A stretch of DNA of 64,000 bases from positions 1 to 64,000 of the forward strand of contig NZ_JBMERP010000010.1 in assembly GCF_049310925.1 (NCBI RefSeq), in the 5' to 3' direction. A program made the translations under genes and the position numbers. The notes under the pieces were generated by a model. That model saw only the letters and a program-made list of their open reading frames with translations, searched no databases and had not been told where the DNA came from. The number at the start of each line of letters is the position of its first letter. Position 1 is the first letter of the stretch. The stretch comes from Virgibacillus_F sp049310925. Lineage in GTDB: Bacteria; Bacillota; Bacilli; Bacillales; Amphibacillaceae. This document shows, piece by piece, positions 1 to 9,900 of the stretch.

Positions 1-489
1 GTAAAAGTAAAAAACGCTATCCCCCTTGTTATATAAGGTTTTCTAAGAAAATTTTTGTCTTACCTTAAAAAATTCAACCTAAGACACTTTTAACATAACT
101 CAGTTTTTCCCCTCTCAACAAATTTCTTATTAAAGATTATTAAAGTTTTTTTGGTGTAGATATTGTTAAGAAGGAACGTCTAATAGGCGTTCTTTTTGAT
201 TTTTAAAAAACATTTAAGTGTATATAAGAATGCAAAAGGAAGCATCTGAGGAGGATAGAACAAAAATATGTAGTATTTACCTATTAGTCTTTTAAAACTT
301 CTAAAAAGCACCTTAAAATGAATATTTGATACTATTATACTTAATTGTTATTTGTTATTTCTATAGTTATTTGGTACATTTAGATTAATTATTAAAAACA
401 TAACTTATTAATCAGATTAAAATAAAGATATATTTTAAAATCACCCTAAATTTTTAAAAAAACTACATTATAAGTGAGGTTTTAAAAAC
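1..489. other. Intergenic left edge
   Basis: No convincing gene is seen. A hairpin at 174-199 looks like a rho-independent terminator, so a transcript probably enters from the left of the window. The rest is AT-rich sequence leading to the gene at 490, whose ribosome site is AGTGAGG. Confidence 0.5.
174..199 (+). terminator. Rho-independent terminator
   Basis: GAACGtctaataggCGTTC followed by TTTTT. It ends transcription from a gene lying left of the window. The GAACG...CGTTC stem type recurs at many gene ends in this window. Confidence 0.6.
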
Positions 490-1032
490 ATGGATAAAAA
501 TGATAATCAGGTGGATAAAAAGGTGGATAAAATAGAATATACGATTAAAGATGCAAGTAATTTAGTTAATGAGAAAACATCTATTATTCGGAATTGGCTA
601 AGAGAGTTAGGCGAACACATTCCTACACATAAAAATGAGAGTGGTTATAATGTATTTTTAAAAGATGGAATTGAACGATTAAGAGAAATCAGATCCTTAC
701 ATAGAGAAAACAACTATTCGATAAAAATGATAAATCATTATTTTGCTACAGGAGGAAAAGATTTTATTCCAGTTAAAGAGGAAACTGGCGAGAAAGTTGC
801 TGAAGAATTGAAAGCCTTACGTGAAGAAATAAGAGAGTTAAAGGAACACGATAAAAAACAAACTCAATTCAATGAAAAGCTATTAGAGGAATTGCAGAAA
901 CAAAACACATATATTAATCGATCCTTAAATGAGCGTGATCAAAAATTATTAGAAGTGCTAGAAAAAAAGAAAGAAGAGAAACAAGAGAAACAAGAAAAGA
1001 AAGGTTTTTTAGGAAGGATATTTTTAAAATGA
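490..1032 (+). CDS. MerR-type HTH DNA-binding protein with coiled coil
   Basis: A 180-aa protein. Residues about 15-70 form a MerR-like helix-turn-helix (YTIKDASNLVNEKTSIIRNW, then a region ending in LREIRSLH). Residues about 95-160 are a long charged coiled coil, and the last residues (GFLGRIFLK) look like a short amphipathic membrane-touching helix. This plan is common in plasmid and phage regulators of Bacillus (DUF3967-like) and recalls RacA, which bridges DNA and membrane. The gene stands alone, ends in a terminator at 1061, and is followed by a cluster of GTAGTAGT repeats that could be its binding site. Possible roles are regulation or plasmid positioning; the choice is inference. Confidence 0.7.
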   Translation: MDKNDNQVDKKVDKIEYTIKDASNLVNEKTSIIRNWLRELGEHIPTHKNESGYNVFLKDGIERLREIRSLHRENNYSIKMINHYFATGGKDFIPVKEETGEKVAEELKALREEIRELKEHDKKQTQFNEKLLEELQKQNTYINRSLNERDQKLLEVLEKKKEEKQEKQEKKGFLGRIFLK

Positions 1033-1060
1033 TTTTTTAACCTATAGAAAAAGTTGAGTA

Positions 1061-1086
1061 GAACGCTTTAGTTAGCGTTCTTTTTT
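1061..1086 (+). terminator. Rho-independent terminator
   Basis: GAACGCTttagttAGCGTTC followed by TTTTTT, placed 29 bases after the stop of the MerR-type gene. Confidence 0.8.
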
Positions 1087-1172
1087 AATGTTATTAAAAA
1101 CTTGATGAGCTTTTATGGTAACTATTTTTAAATGAATGTTAAAAACTTGATCATCTATTGAAAATAATTAAG

Positions 1173-1327
1173 TGGAGTAGTGACGTAGTAGTAGTAACTA
1201 ATACAGTTGTAATGTAGTAATTTTATCAAAATCACGTATTTTCACGTATCTTCATTTTAATAAGTGTATTACTAACGTAGTAGTGACGTAGTAGTGAGTT
1301 GCTAATGTAGTAGTGACGTAGTAGTAT
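1173..1327 (+). repeat. Clustered GTAGTAGTGACGTAGTAGT repeats
   Basis: The unit TAA(C/T)GTAGTAGTGACGTAGTAGT occurs at about 1273 and about 1303 as near-perfect tandem copies, and a related copy (GGAGTAGTGACGTAGTAGTA) lies at about 1174. Looser forms appear at 1690 and 2046. There is no gene on either strand here. Direct repeats next to a plasmid DNA-binding gene suggest a partition site or operator, but this is inference. Confidence 0.55.
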
Positions 1328-2102
1328 GTTTTTTATTAAGTTTAAAAAAGTTATACATATTAAAACGCCTGATATAACAACGTTTGGTTAAAATTTATTA
1401 CATATAATAACTGGTTGTAAGTATATTCATCAATTTGTATTAAAAAACTAAGTAACGTTGATTTATCAAGTGTTATAGTGTGTAGGAAGTTTTATTTTGA
1501 TCCAGCGTTAATTGTTATTTTTATTATCAATAGGAACGTAAACACCTTCTAATTTTTCTGATTTTAATAGATAAACGTAATAACTACCTGTTTAAAACGT
1601 TGATATGCATGTTTTTTAACTTATATTTCTACATAAAATTAAAAGTTTTAGTTGATATAGTAATCTTGTAGTGAAAAGTGAATAATATGTTGTTAAGTAA
1701 ACGAATTACTATGTAGTAAAAAAATCAATATCAATATCCTGATTCTTATTAACTACAATTATCAGTCAATATGTCGATAAATAGGATGATGGTCTTATTA
1801 ACGCTACTGAATAATTTTTTAAAAAAAGCTATTATTATATTAATCAAGTATTTATATAAGCTATAAAATGAAAGGAGTTGTTATTCAATAAATATAATTT
1901 TAAACACAATTTAGTTATGATTTTGATATTATTATACAATCATTATATATACAATTATAAATATAATTATAAGATAATAATAGAAAAAATAAGGGAAAAC
2001 CCCAAAAAAAACGCATTTTTTCATAGATTTCACCTAATGTTCTAATGAAGTAGTGGGGGAGTAGTATTAAAAAAACAAAAAAGAAAAAAGGGGATGTTAG
2101 AA
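1328..2102. other. Long non-coding region
   Basis: About 770 bases without a supported gene. It holds a class-1 promoter at 1789-1835 followed by a very short reading frame at 1868 (8 codons), then AT-rich tandem-like sequence (TATATACAATTATAAATATAA type) before the gene at 2103. It may be a leader or a replication or partition locus. Confidence 0.45.
1789..1835 (+). promoter_or_regulatory. Class-1 promoter
   Basis: ATGGTCTTATTAACGCTACTGAAT, 17 bases, then GCTATTAT as the -10. It matches the window-wide class-1 architecture and probably drives the secreted protein gene at 2103 through a long leader. Confidence 0.65.
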
Positions 2103-2387
2103 ATGAGTATTTTGAGAAAAGAAAGTATTATATTAGGAATGATTTTGGTGGTCTTATTTAGTTTAGTCACACCTATAGGAGTATTTGCTGATACTGAAGT
2201 TAGTGTATCTAATTATGAATTTTTAGATGAAGAAGGTAATGTTATTGAAAGGTTAGAAATGTATACACATGAAACATTAAAAATTAAAAATCCAAGTGAT
2301 GAAGAGGTATTGGTGTTAATGACTTGTTATCCTGATACAGAATTTCAACCTAATGAACGGTTATTAATATATGCAAAACCAATTTAA
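2103..2387 (+). CDS. Small secreted protein, unknown
   Basis: A 94-aa protein with a clear N-terminal signal peptide (Ile/Val/Leu-rich core, then GVFADTEVS, a likely cleavage after GVFA). The start at 2103 was chosen because AAAAAAGGGGATG lies just ahead of it; an ATG at 2094 overlaps that ribosome site. The mature part is short, acidic and beta-rich, with no recognised domain. It precedes another secreted protein and may be made with it. Confidence 0.65.
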   Translation: MSILRKESIILGMILVVLFSLVTPIGVFADTEVSVSNYEFLDEEGNVIERLEMYTHETLKIKNPSDEEVLVLMTCYPDTEFQPNERLLIYAKPI

Positions 2388-2392
2388 CAAAT

Positions 2393-2428
2393 TAGAGGGT
2401 GAGAAAATCTCATTCCTCTTTTTTTTTA
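2393..2428 (+). terminator. Rho-independent terminator
   Basis: AGAGGgtgagaaaatctcattCCTCT followed by a run of eight or more T, right after the small secreted gene. Confidence 0.75.
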
Positions 2429-2538
2429 TTCAAATTTTAATGAAAAGTTATGATCAAGTTTTTAATATCTTTATATAACAAGTAGTCATAGATAAAAAAC
2501 ATTCATAAATGCAGTTAAATGTGAAGGGGTTGTTAAAA

Positions 2539-4725
2539 ATGTATAAAAAAGTAGGAATATGTGTTTTAAGTTTTATGGTATTATTTTTTACTGGAATGTT
2601 TGATGTTAAAGCTAAAGGTGAGGCAACTACATCTAAAACAACATCTCTGATAAGTGATAAAAAACAAAGTATTATATTTGATTTACCTAATGTTACTAAA
2701 ATAAATAGTGTGAGTGTAGATGATGGTTATGTTGTTAGTAAAATTTTAAGTGGAGATACATTAACAGTAGTAGTTGATGGTAGTAAAATTGATGATGAAG
2801 AATGGGATTATAAATATTTTGATAAAATGATTACTAACTATGGTACTCCTAATAAAAATAGCCCTAACACTTATCAGTATGGAGATTCTACTCCAGATCC
2901 TAATGATACTGGATATAGTGGAGTGTTAAAAAAATATATTAAAAGTGGTATACCAAGAGATACTAAGTGGGTAAGTAACCAAAAAAATAAATGGTATGAT
3001 GATGGAATATATTCAGGTAATCTAAGTAGTTATTCTGTAAAAACTAGTGATTCTGATACCAAGTGGGTAACTAATCAAACTTCAAGTTGGTACAATTATG
3101 GTGGTTATTCAGGTTGGTTATCTAGTTATGTTTCAGGTAGCGGTCCTGATTATTCAAAAAAAGTAACTAAAAGTATAGTTTCAAATGATAATTGTAAAGA
3201 TGCATCAAATTCATTGTGGTATTCAGATAATGGATATAGTGGATATTTAAGTTATATTGGTTGTGATACTAGTCTTCAAATGTTTGGTGTTACCTTAGCT
3301 AAATATTATGGAAATGTTACTAACAAAGGTGAGACATATTACAGATATAGAGGAAACGTAACTAAACCAGCACAATACGTTACAAGATATAAAGGTACTG
3401 TAGTAAGACCTGATAGTCGAGTATGGAAATATAAAGGTACAGTTTACAAAGGTAAATGGATTAATCAAAGATATAGTTATAGTGTGAAAGTTGATTATGA
3501 AGATAATCAAAAGCCAGTAGTTAGTTTTTCAACTGATAATGATAGATATTCAGAAGTTAGTGGTTATAATGTTATAAATCTTAGTGGAAATTCAAAAGAT
3601 CCGGATGGAGATAGTGTGATAATCCATTATAGTGTGGGAAAAAGAATTGGTAAAATAAATGTTTTAAATAATACACAATTTAATATAAATATACCTATTG
3701 ATAGTCAAATAACTGAGGGAAAGCATCAAATTAGATTGTGGGCAGATGATGGGGATTATTTAGGTAAATCTGAAACTGTAACTAAGAATATTATTGTGGA
3801 TAAATCTGATCCTAGTGCATCTTTATTAGAAAATAATCAAGAATATCAAATATCGTTAGATTTCACTAATGTTGATGGTGATATTGCTGGTTTACATAGT
3901 AGTCCTTATAGGGTTGAACGTTCGGTAAATGGAGGAAACTTTAATACACGATTTAATTGGAATTCTAGTGATAGTTTTACTGATATGAATGTATATAGTA
4001 ATACAAAGTATTCTTATCGGGGTGACGTAAGAGATAGTGTAGGTCATATAAGTAATAAAACAAATTTAGTTGAATTTGTTACTTCTCCTAAAATTAAAAA
4101 TAGAGAGAATGATTATTTAGAAGATGAGCCTAATACTATTGTAATGGAGCTAGAAAAATCATTACCTAGTGGAATAAGCTTAGAAATAAAAAGAAGTGGT
4201 ACTTTAATAGCCATATTAGATTCAGGTAAAACGTTCACCGATAGTGGACTTGATTTTGAAAGGGATTATACCTATGAAATTATTGCAGTTTCAAATGATA
4301 AAAATGGAAACAGATTAGAAAGTGTTCCAATAAAAAAAACTGTAACGACTGGTGTATCTATTTTAAAAATGACACTTTTTCATGAATTTGATAATATAAA
4401 CAACTATTATTTAGTTAATCGAACGGTTTTTAGCGATAAAGTAACTGTAAGAGGAAATTTATTTTTCAATCAAGGAGGAAAAGTTGATATTATCTATTCC
4501 GATAAAAATGGAGAAGGTGTTGAAGAATTCAATCTTAATCCTTATCAAACCGAAACTTTTAATTTAGAAGGAAAATATAAAGATAAAGAAGTATATGAAG
4601 TGGTAGCAAGAATGAGTGAAAAAGGAATTAATATGGAAGAAGAAGCAAGTGTAAGGGTAGATATAAAACCAGTAATAATTAATGAATTAGATGTTAGTGG
4701 TAATTTATTTAACACAATTTATTAA
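2539..4725 (+). CDS. Large secreted multi-domain protein with aromatic repeats
   Basis: A 728-aa exported protein; the start at 2539 follows GAAGGGGTTGTTAAAA, and the signal peptide ends near VKAKG. Residues about 90-240 hold three related units with Trp-Tyr and YSG motifs (KWYDDGIYSG, SWYNYGGYSG, LWYSDNGYSG). Next come YRGNV / YKGTV repeats (about 255-310), then a cadherin- or PKD-like domain with DPDGDSV and a fibronectin-type region up to about 530. There is no LPXTG anchor or membrane tail, so it is probably released or bound by partners. Such repeat arrays occur in Bacillus surface and spore-coat-associated proteins. The role is unknown; adhesion or cell-wall contact is a guess. Confidence 0.65.
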   Translation: MYKKVGICVLSFMVLFFTGMFDVKAKGEATTSKTTSLISDKKQSIIFDLPNVTKINSVSVDDGYVVSKILSGDTLTVVVDGSKIDDEEWDYKYFDKMITNYGTPNKNSPNTYQYGDSTPDPNDTGYSGVLKKYIKSGIPRDTKWVSNQKNKWYDDGIYSGNLSSYSVKTSDSDTKWVTNQTSSWYNYGGYSGWLSSYVSGSGPDYSKKVTKSIVSNDNCKDASNSLWYSDNGYSGYLSYIGCDTSLQMFGVTLAKYYGNVTNKGETYYRYRGNVTKPAQYVTRYKGTVVRPDSRVWKYKGTVYKGKWINQRYSYSVKVDYEDNQKPVVSFSTDNDRYSEVSGYNVINLSGNSKDPDGDSVIIHYSVGKRIGKINVLNNTQFNINIPIDSQITEGKHQIRLWADDGDYLGKSETVTKNIIVDKSDPSASLLENNQEYQISLDFTNVDGDIAGLHSSPYRVERSVNGGNFNTRFNWNSSDSFTDMNVYSNTKYSYRGDVRDSVGHISNKTNLVEFVTSPKIKNRENDYLEDEPNTIVMELEKSLPSGISLEIKRSGTLIAILDSGKTFTDSGLDFERDYTYEIIAVSNDKNGNRLESVPIKKTVTTGVSILKMTLFHEFDNINNYYLVNRTVFSDKVTVRGNLFFNQGGKVDIIYSDKNGEGVEEFNLNPYQTETFNLEGKYKDKEVYEVVARMSEKGINMEEEASVRVDIKPVIINELDVSGNLFNTIY

Positions 4726-4730
4726 TCATT

Positions 4731-4758
4731 AAGAGAGGGATAAAAACCTCTCTTTTTT
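4731..4758 (+). terminator. Rho-independent terminator
   Basis: AGAGAGGgataaaaaCCTCTCT followed by TTTTT, six bases after the stop of the large secreted protein. Confidence 0.8.
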
Positions 4759-4833
4759 TATGTTTATCAAAACTTGATGAGGTGTTACGGATCATTATTT
4801 TAAATAAATATTTAAAACTTGATGAGGTAGCTG

Positions 4834-4880
4834 ATGGTGTTATTAAGTCTACTGAAGAATGAATATTAAAATGCTATTAT
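4834..4880 (+). promoter_or_regulatory. Class-1 promoter of the replication cassette
   Basis: ATGGTGTTATTAAG, CTACTGAAG, 17 bases, then GCTATTAT. It lies 35 bases ahead of the DHH gene and so opens the DHH-SSB-PolC cassette. Confidence 0.7.
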
Positions 4881-4914
4881 TATAGTAAGAATAAAATTAA
4901 AAGGGGAGCTTATA

Positions 4915-5811
4915 ATGAAAAAAGTAATGTTATTTAGTCATTCGGATTTAGATGGTGTAGGTTGTGTGATTGTTGGTAAAAAAGTGTTTGGTGAAAAATT
5001 AGACTTTCAAATGTTAGGTTATCATCAAATAAACGAAAGTGTAGAACAATTTATTAAAAATAACGATTATAAGGGATATGATGAGGTATACATAACCGAT
5101 ATATCCGTTTCAGAAGATGTAGGGGAGTTATTAGAAGGAATTAAAGGGGAAATAAAGGTAACTCTTATAGATCATCATGTGGATGCCTTAAAATTGAATA
5201 AATATAGTTGGTCTAAAGTAATTACTAAAAATGAAAAAGGTAAAACAAGTGGAACTTCATTATTTTTTAATTTATTAAAAGAAGAATATAGTGTATTAAA
5301 TGAGTTAGAAGAATTTGTAGAAAAGGTTAGGAGATATGATAGTTGGGAATGGAACGATATTTATAATGATTTTGAAGCTAAAAAGTTAAATGATTATTAT
5401 TATCTGATAGGAAGAAAACGTTTCGTGGAAAGATATTTAGATTTTTCAACACCTTTGTTTAATGAAATGGAAAACTTGTTAATGGAAATTGAATACGAAA
5501 AAATGAATGATTATGTAAAGTGGAAATTAGGTAATGTTAGAATTGTTAAATTTGAAGAAAAGAAAATAGGAGTAGTGTTAAACGAACAATATCCTAACGA
5601 AGTTGCTTCTGCAATATTAGATTCTAAATTACATATAGATTTAGTGGCATTAGTTAATGGTGTAAGTGGTGGGGTGAGTTTAAGAAGTAAAGAAGATGGT
5701 GTAAATTTAATTGCTAATCAATTTGGCGGTGGTGGTCATCCTAGAGCTTCAGGTTTTGGGTTGAGTGAAGATAAAAAAAAGAAAATGATAAATCTTGTGT
5801 TTCAAAGTTAA
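4915..5811 (+). CDS. DHH-family phosphoesterase (oligoribonuclease / NrnA-like)
   Basis: A 298-aa protein. It has the DHH signature set: SHSDLDGVG at residue 7 onward, an aspartate in TDIS near 60, DHHVDA near 90, and a DHHA1 domain at the C-terminus with GGGGHPRASGF near 270. Members of this family remove nucleotides from short RNA or DNA or cleave cyclic dinucleotides with Mn2+. All the metal-binding motifs look intact. The ribosome site is AAAAGGGGAG. It is the first gene of a cassette that continues with an SSB-like protein and PolC, which suggests a role in primer removal or DNA processing; that role is inferred. Confidence 0.85.
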   Translation: MKKVMLFSHSDLDGVGCVIVGKKVFGEKLDFQMLGYHQINESVEQFIKNNDYKGYDEVYITDISVSEDVGELLEGIKGEIKVTLIDHHVDALKLNKYSWSKVITKNEKGKTSGTSLFFNLLKEEYSVLNELEEFVEKVRRYDSWEWNDIYNDFEAKKLNDYYYLIGRKRFVERYLDFSTPLFNEMENLLMEIEYEKMNDYVKWKLGNVRIVKFEEKKIGVVLNEQYPNEVASAILDSKLHIDLVALVNGVSGGVSLRSKEDGVNLIANQFGGGGHPRASGFGLSEDKKKKMINLVFQS

Positions 5812-5857
5812 TGGTCTAATTAACACTACTGAATTTTTTAGTTTTTAAAGCTATAAT
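5811..5857 (+). promoter_or_regulatory. Class-1 promoter
   Basis: ATGGTCTAATTAAC, ACTACTGAAT, 17 bases, GCTATAAT. It begins at the last base of the DHH stop codon and drives the SSB-like gene and PolC. This is one of the best matches to the consensus. Confidence 0.8.
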
Positions 5858-5902
5858 ATAAATAAGAATAAATGGAGAATATAAAAAGGGGAGAGTTAAG
5901 TT

Positions 5903-6526
5903 ATGAAAATGAGAATGAAGGATTTTAAAGGGAAAAGAAATAATGATGAAAAGGTTATTGTAGAAAGTGGGAAATACGAAGTAAAGATTGTAAATGTAAA
6001 AATAAGTAAAAAAGAAAAAGGTAAATATAAAGGATTTGATGGTTTAAGTATTGGAATGAGAATTAGAGATGATGTAAATCAAAAATACGGAAAAATTTAT
6101 GTTTGGGATAACTTGGTATGGCACGAAGATTTTACTTGGAAGATTTTCGATCAAATAGGAAATATTTTAGGTTTAGATGAAGAAAAAACATATGAACCGG
6201 AAAGTTATAAATTAGATATTTTGAATAAAGAAGTTATGGTAGAGGTTATTAAGAAAAAAGCAAAAAGAAAAAGTGATGGAGAATTGTTTCATTTAAATAA
6301 CATTAAAAATTATATGGTAAGTGATTTGCTTGAAGATGAGTTAGATATAGAAGATGAAACTGAAGAATCAGATGATATTAATTTAGATACTAGTGATGTT
6401 GATGATATGGAAGAAAATGAAAAGGAAAATGAAGACCTGGATTTAGAAGAAGAAGAAGAAGAAACGGAAGATGAAAATTATGATGAATCAGATGAAGATT
6501 TGATGAATTCAATATCAGTATCATAG
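5903..6526 (+). CDS. Single-stranded-DNA-binding-like protein with acidic tail
   Basis: A 207-aa protein. Residues 1-140 resemble phage DUF669-type proteins: a GKYEVKIVNV strand, a block with GLSIGMRIRDD, then KIYVWDNLVWHEDFTWKIF. The last 65 residues are almost entirely Asp, Glu and Ser, ending in SISVS. An acidic C-terminal tail is typical of SSB proteins and recruits replication partners. Its position between a DHH phosphoesterase and PolC supports a role in coating single strands. The family call rests on motif pattern only. Confidence 0.6.
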   Translation: MKMRMKDFKGKRNNDEKVIVESGKYEVKIVNVKISKKEKGKYKGFDGLSIGMRIRDDVNQKYGKIYVWDNLVWHEDFTWKIFDQIGNILGLDEEKTYEPESYKLDILNKEVMVEVIKKKAKRKSDGELFHLNNIKNYMVSDLLEDELDIEDETEESDDINLDTSDVDDMEENEKENEDLDLEEEEEETEDENYDESDEDLMNSISVS

Positions 6527-6577
6527 AGAAATAAGAGAGGGGAGTGAATGCTTCCCTAATAAAAAGGGGGAAAAAAG

Positions 6578-6898
6578 ATGGGTATTTATAAAGGAAAAAA
6601 AGTATTGATTTTTCAAAATTACGAAGAATTAAAAATTTTTTTCAATAAAAGAAAAAACTTGTATGATTTAATTTTTGGGGAAGTTATTTTTAGTGTACAA
6701 GAATATGGTTTTAGTGAATGTGTTTTTAATGACAGAATCACAGTAACTAGGAAAAATGAAAGAATTGATAAAGGGGATTTACAATTAACATATGTTGATA
6801 TTGATGGTTATAAGAATATAAAATTTTACATTAAAAATCGGAAAATCACAAACATATTAGTTGGTGATAGGAACAATTTAACAGACGTTGATTTTTAA
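6578..6898 (+). CDS. Unknown protein of the replication cassette
   Basis: A 106-aa protein with ribosome site AAAAAGGGGG. No known domain is recognised; it looks alpha/beta, with strands near 8-12 and 60-100. It lies between the SSB-like gene and polC with gaps of about 50-75 bases, each preceded by the same GGGGAGTGAATGCTTCCCT-type leader, so the three are probably co-transcribed. It could be a small accessory replication factor. Confidence 0.55.
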   Translation: MGIYKGKKVLIFQNYEELKIFFNKRKNLYDLIFGEVIFSVQEYGFSECVFNDRITVTRKNERIDKGDLQLTYVDIDGYKNIKFYIKNRKITNILVGDRNNLTDVDF

Positions 6899-6975
6899 CA
6901 AAAATGGGGGAGTGAATGCTTCCCTTTTTACATAGAAAAAAGAGAAAAGAAAATTTTAAAAGGGGATGTTGGTTT

Positions 6976-9900
6976 ATGGGGAGATATAGAGCGAAAAAGT
7001 TAGAGAATATGAAAAAGGGAGATTTAGTGAAGTTTTTCGGTAAGATTGAACACATAGATAATTATGAGTATAAAAGTAAAAAAGGTGAAGTTTATAAAAT
7101 CCTTGTTAATGTTATAGAGAAAAATGATTTAGGTGAAATTGTTTTGAATGACACTATTGAAAGTATAGCTTTTTTGAATTATAAGGATCGTAAATATAAG
7201 GTAGCTAAAGAATTATTCGATTCTTTAGTAGTAGGTGATGGAGTTGTTTTAGAAGGAACGGTTGGTATTGATGAAACTTATCATAAAATCATAATCCCGT
7301 CTGTCCATATATTCACTCAAATACCTACTCGACAAGTAGTTATTGATAATATAGAAAAATTTAAATTTGAAGAGAGAAAAGAAGAAAGTGAATATAATCG
7401 TGTAGAGTTTCAAGTTACCACAAAATTTTCTACTCAGCAGTCGATTGTTGATGTGAAAGATTTAGTTGAAATAAATAAACAGTTTGGAAATAATGTAGTT
7501 TCTGTTGCTGATAGAGGAGTTTGTCAAGGTTTCCCTGACTTTGAATACGAAGTAAAAAAGAATGATATGAAAGGGTTGTATGGAGTCGAATTTAAAGTGA
7601 GTGATGAAACATTAACTCCTTATATAACTAATTCAAAGAAAAAGTATGATGATAATACATATTTCTTTTTCGATATAGAAACAACTTCATTAAACGCAAC
7701 TTTTGGTGAGATAATTGAAATAGGTGTAGTTAAAATTAAAAATGGTAAAAAAATAGATGAATTTCAAAAATTAATCAAACCTAAAAAAAGTATTTCAGCT
7801 ACTACAACTGAATTAACTGGTATAACGAATGAAATGGTAAGAGATGCTGAAAACGAATTAACAGTTTTAAAACAGTTTAAAAAATTCGTTGGAACATCTA
7901 CTTTGGTAGCTCATAACGCTAAATTTGATTACAATTATATTCAACAAAAATGTAAAAAGTATAGTACAGATTTTAATTTTGATAATAATCCTATAGTAGA
8001 TACTTTAAAAATGTCACGCTTATTATTTAAAAAATTAAATAAACTTAAAAAAAGAAAGTTCACTTTAGATATTATGTTACAAGAGTATGATATTGATTTT
8101 GAAGGAAATCATCATAGAGCTAAAGATGATGCTCTAATGTGTTACAGATTATATGAAAAATTATTGGTTAATCATAAAAAAGGGAAAAAAGTAATAAATG
8201 GTTTTGAATACTATGGATTGAAAAACTTACAAATGATTCATGATAAAGGAGAGGAGTTTATAGATTCGTGGAACGCCAGTAGAATGTTAGTTTATGCTAA
8301 AAATCAAGCTGGAAGAAAATCTCTGTATCAATTAGTGTCTTTAGTTAATATAACTTATACAGATGAAAAAACGTTACCATTAGATGAGGTTTTGCAAAGG
8401 AGAAAAAACTTAATTTTAATAAGTGGTGGATTTGAAGCTAAAGATTTATTCGATAATTTACTTGATGGAAAAATTAAGAAAAAAGACTTAGTAAAATATG
8501 ATGCCATTGGTATACAACCAACTTCGCAATTAAATAAAAAGAATAATAAATATAAAACATTAAGTAATAAAAAAATACAAAAAATAAATACTTTTTTAAT
8601 TAAAAATGCTGATGAAAATAACGTTCCAGTTATAGCTATTGGTGGAGTACATTACATTAATAAATTTGAAGAAAAGTATCTTAAACCTATTGTTAATGAA
8701 TCAATAAGATCAGGACTTCCACATTTAGATAAAAGAATAAAAAAGGATGCTTTTTTCAAAACTACTAAAGAAATGTTAGAAGATTTTAGTTACTTAGGAA
8801 AAAATAAAAGTAAAGAAATTGTAGTAGATAATACTATAATGTTAGCTGAAGAGTTTGAAGAGATTTTTATTGTTGAAGATAAATTATACACTCCTTTTAT
8901 AAAAGAAGCTAATGAAGTTATAAGAAAAAAAGTTAATATGAATTTAGAGAAAAAATACGGAAAAAATCCTGACAAAGAAATTTTGGAGAGATTTAAAGAC
9001 GAAGAAAAAAAAATAATTAACAAAGGATATGGAGTAATTTTTTATGCTAGTTCTTCTCTTATTGAAAGATCAGAAAAAAATGGATACATAGTTGAGGATA
9101 GAGGTTCTGTAGGTAGTTCTTTTTACGCCTTTTTAAGTGATATATCTGAGTTAAATCCATTACCTACACACTATCTATGTCAAAATTCTAATTGTTGTAA
9201 TCTTGAATGGATGAAAGAAATAGAAGATGGATATGATTTAGATGATAAAAAATGTGAAAAATGTATTGGAACAATGAAAGGGGAAGGAGGATATTCACCT
9301 TATTCCGTATTTGGTGGAAAAGGAAAAGTACCTGATATAGATATGAATTTCGCTGACGTTTATCAACACGAAGCTCATCAACATATTTTTGATATGTTTG
9401 GTAAGGAAAAAAGTTTTAGAGCTGGAACTGTATCAACGTACAGTGAAGGGAAAAGTAAAAAAATTGTTTGGGATTTATTTAAAAAGGAAAGCAAAAAAGA
9501 AGATTTTTTATTAGAAGAACTATACAGTAATGATTATAATTTTTTTTACAAAGATAAAATGACTGGTGAAAAGAAAAAACAAAAAAATATTTATGGTAGT
9601 TTAGATCATATTATAGTTGAAGAATTAAAAGAAAAAGGGGGAGTTAAAAAAGTTTTTAGAGAGACATTTAAAATAAAAGACGGATATTTTAAAGAATATC
9701 ATTCATTTATAAATAATGTTAAATATGGTACTGGAATACATGCTGGTGGAGTTATCGTATTACCTAATGGATATGAAATAGAAGATTTCACCCCACAAAC
9801 TTATGCTAAAGATGGAAAAGATAAGAGTGTAATAACTACTCATTTAGACTTCAATAGCATACATGACACAGTATTAAAGATTGATGCATTAGGACATAGT

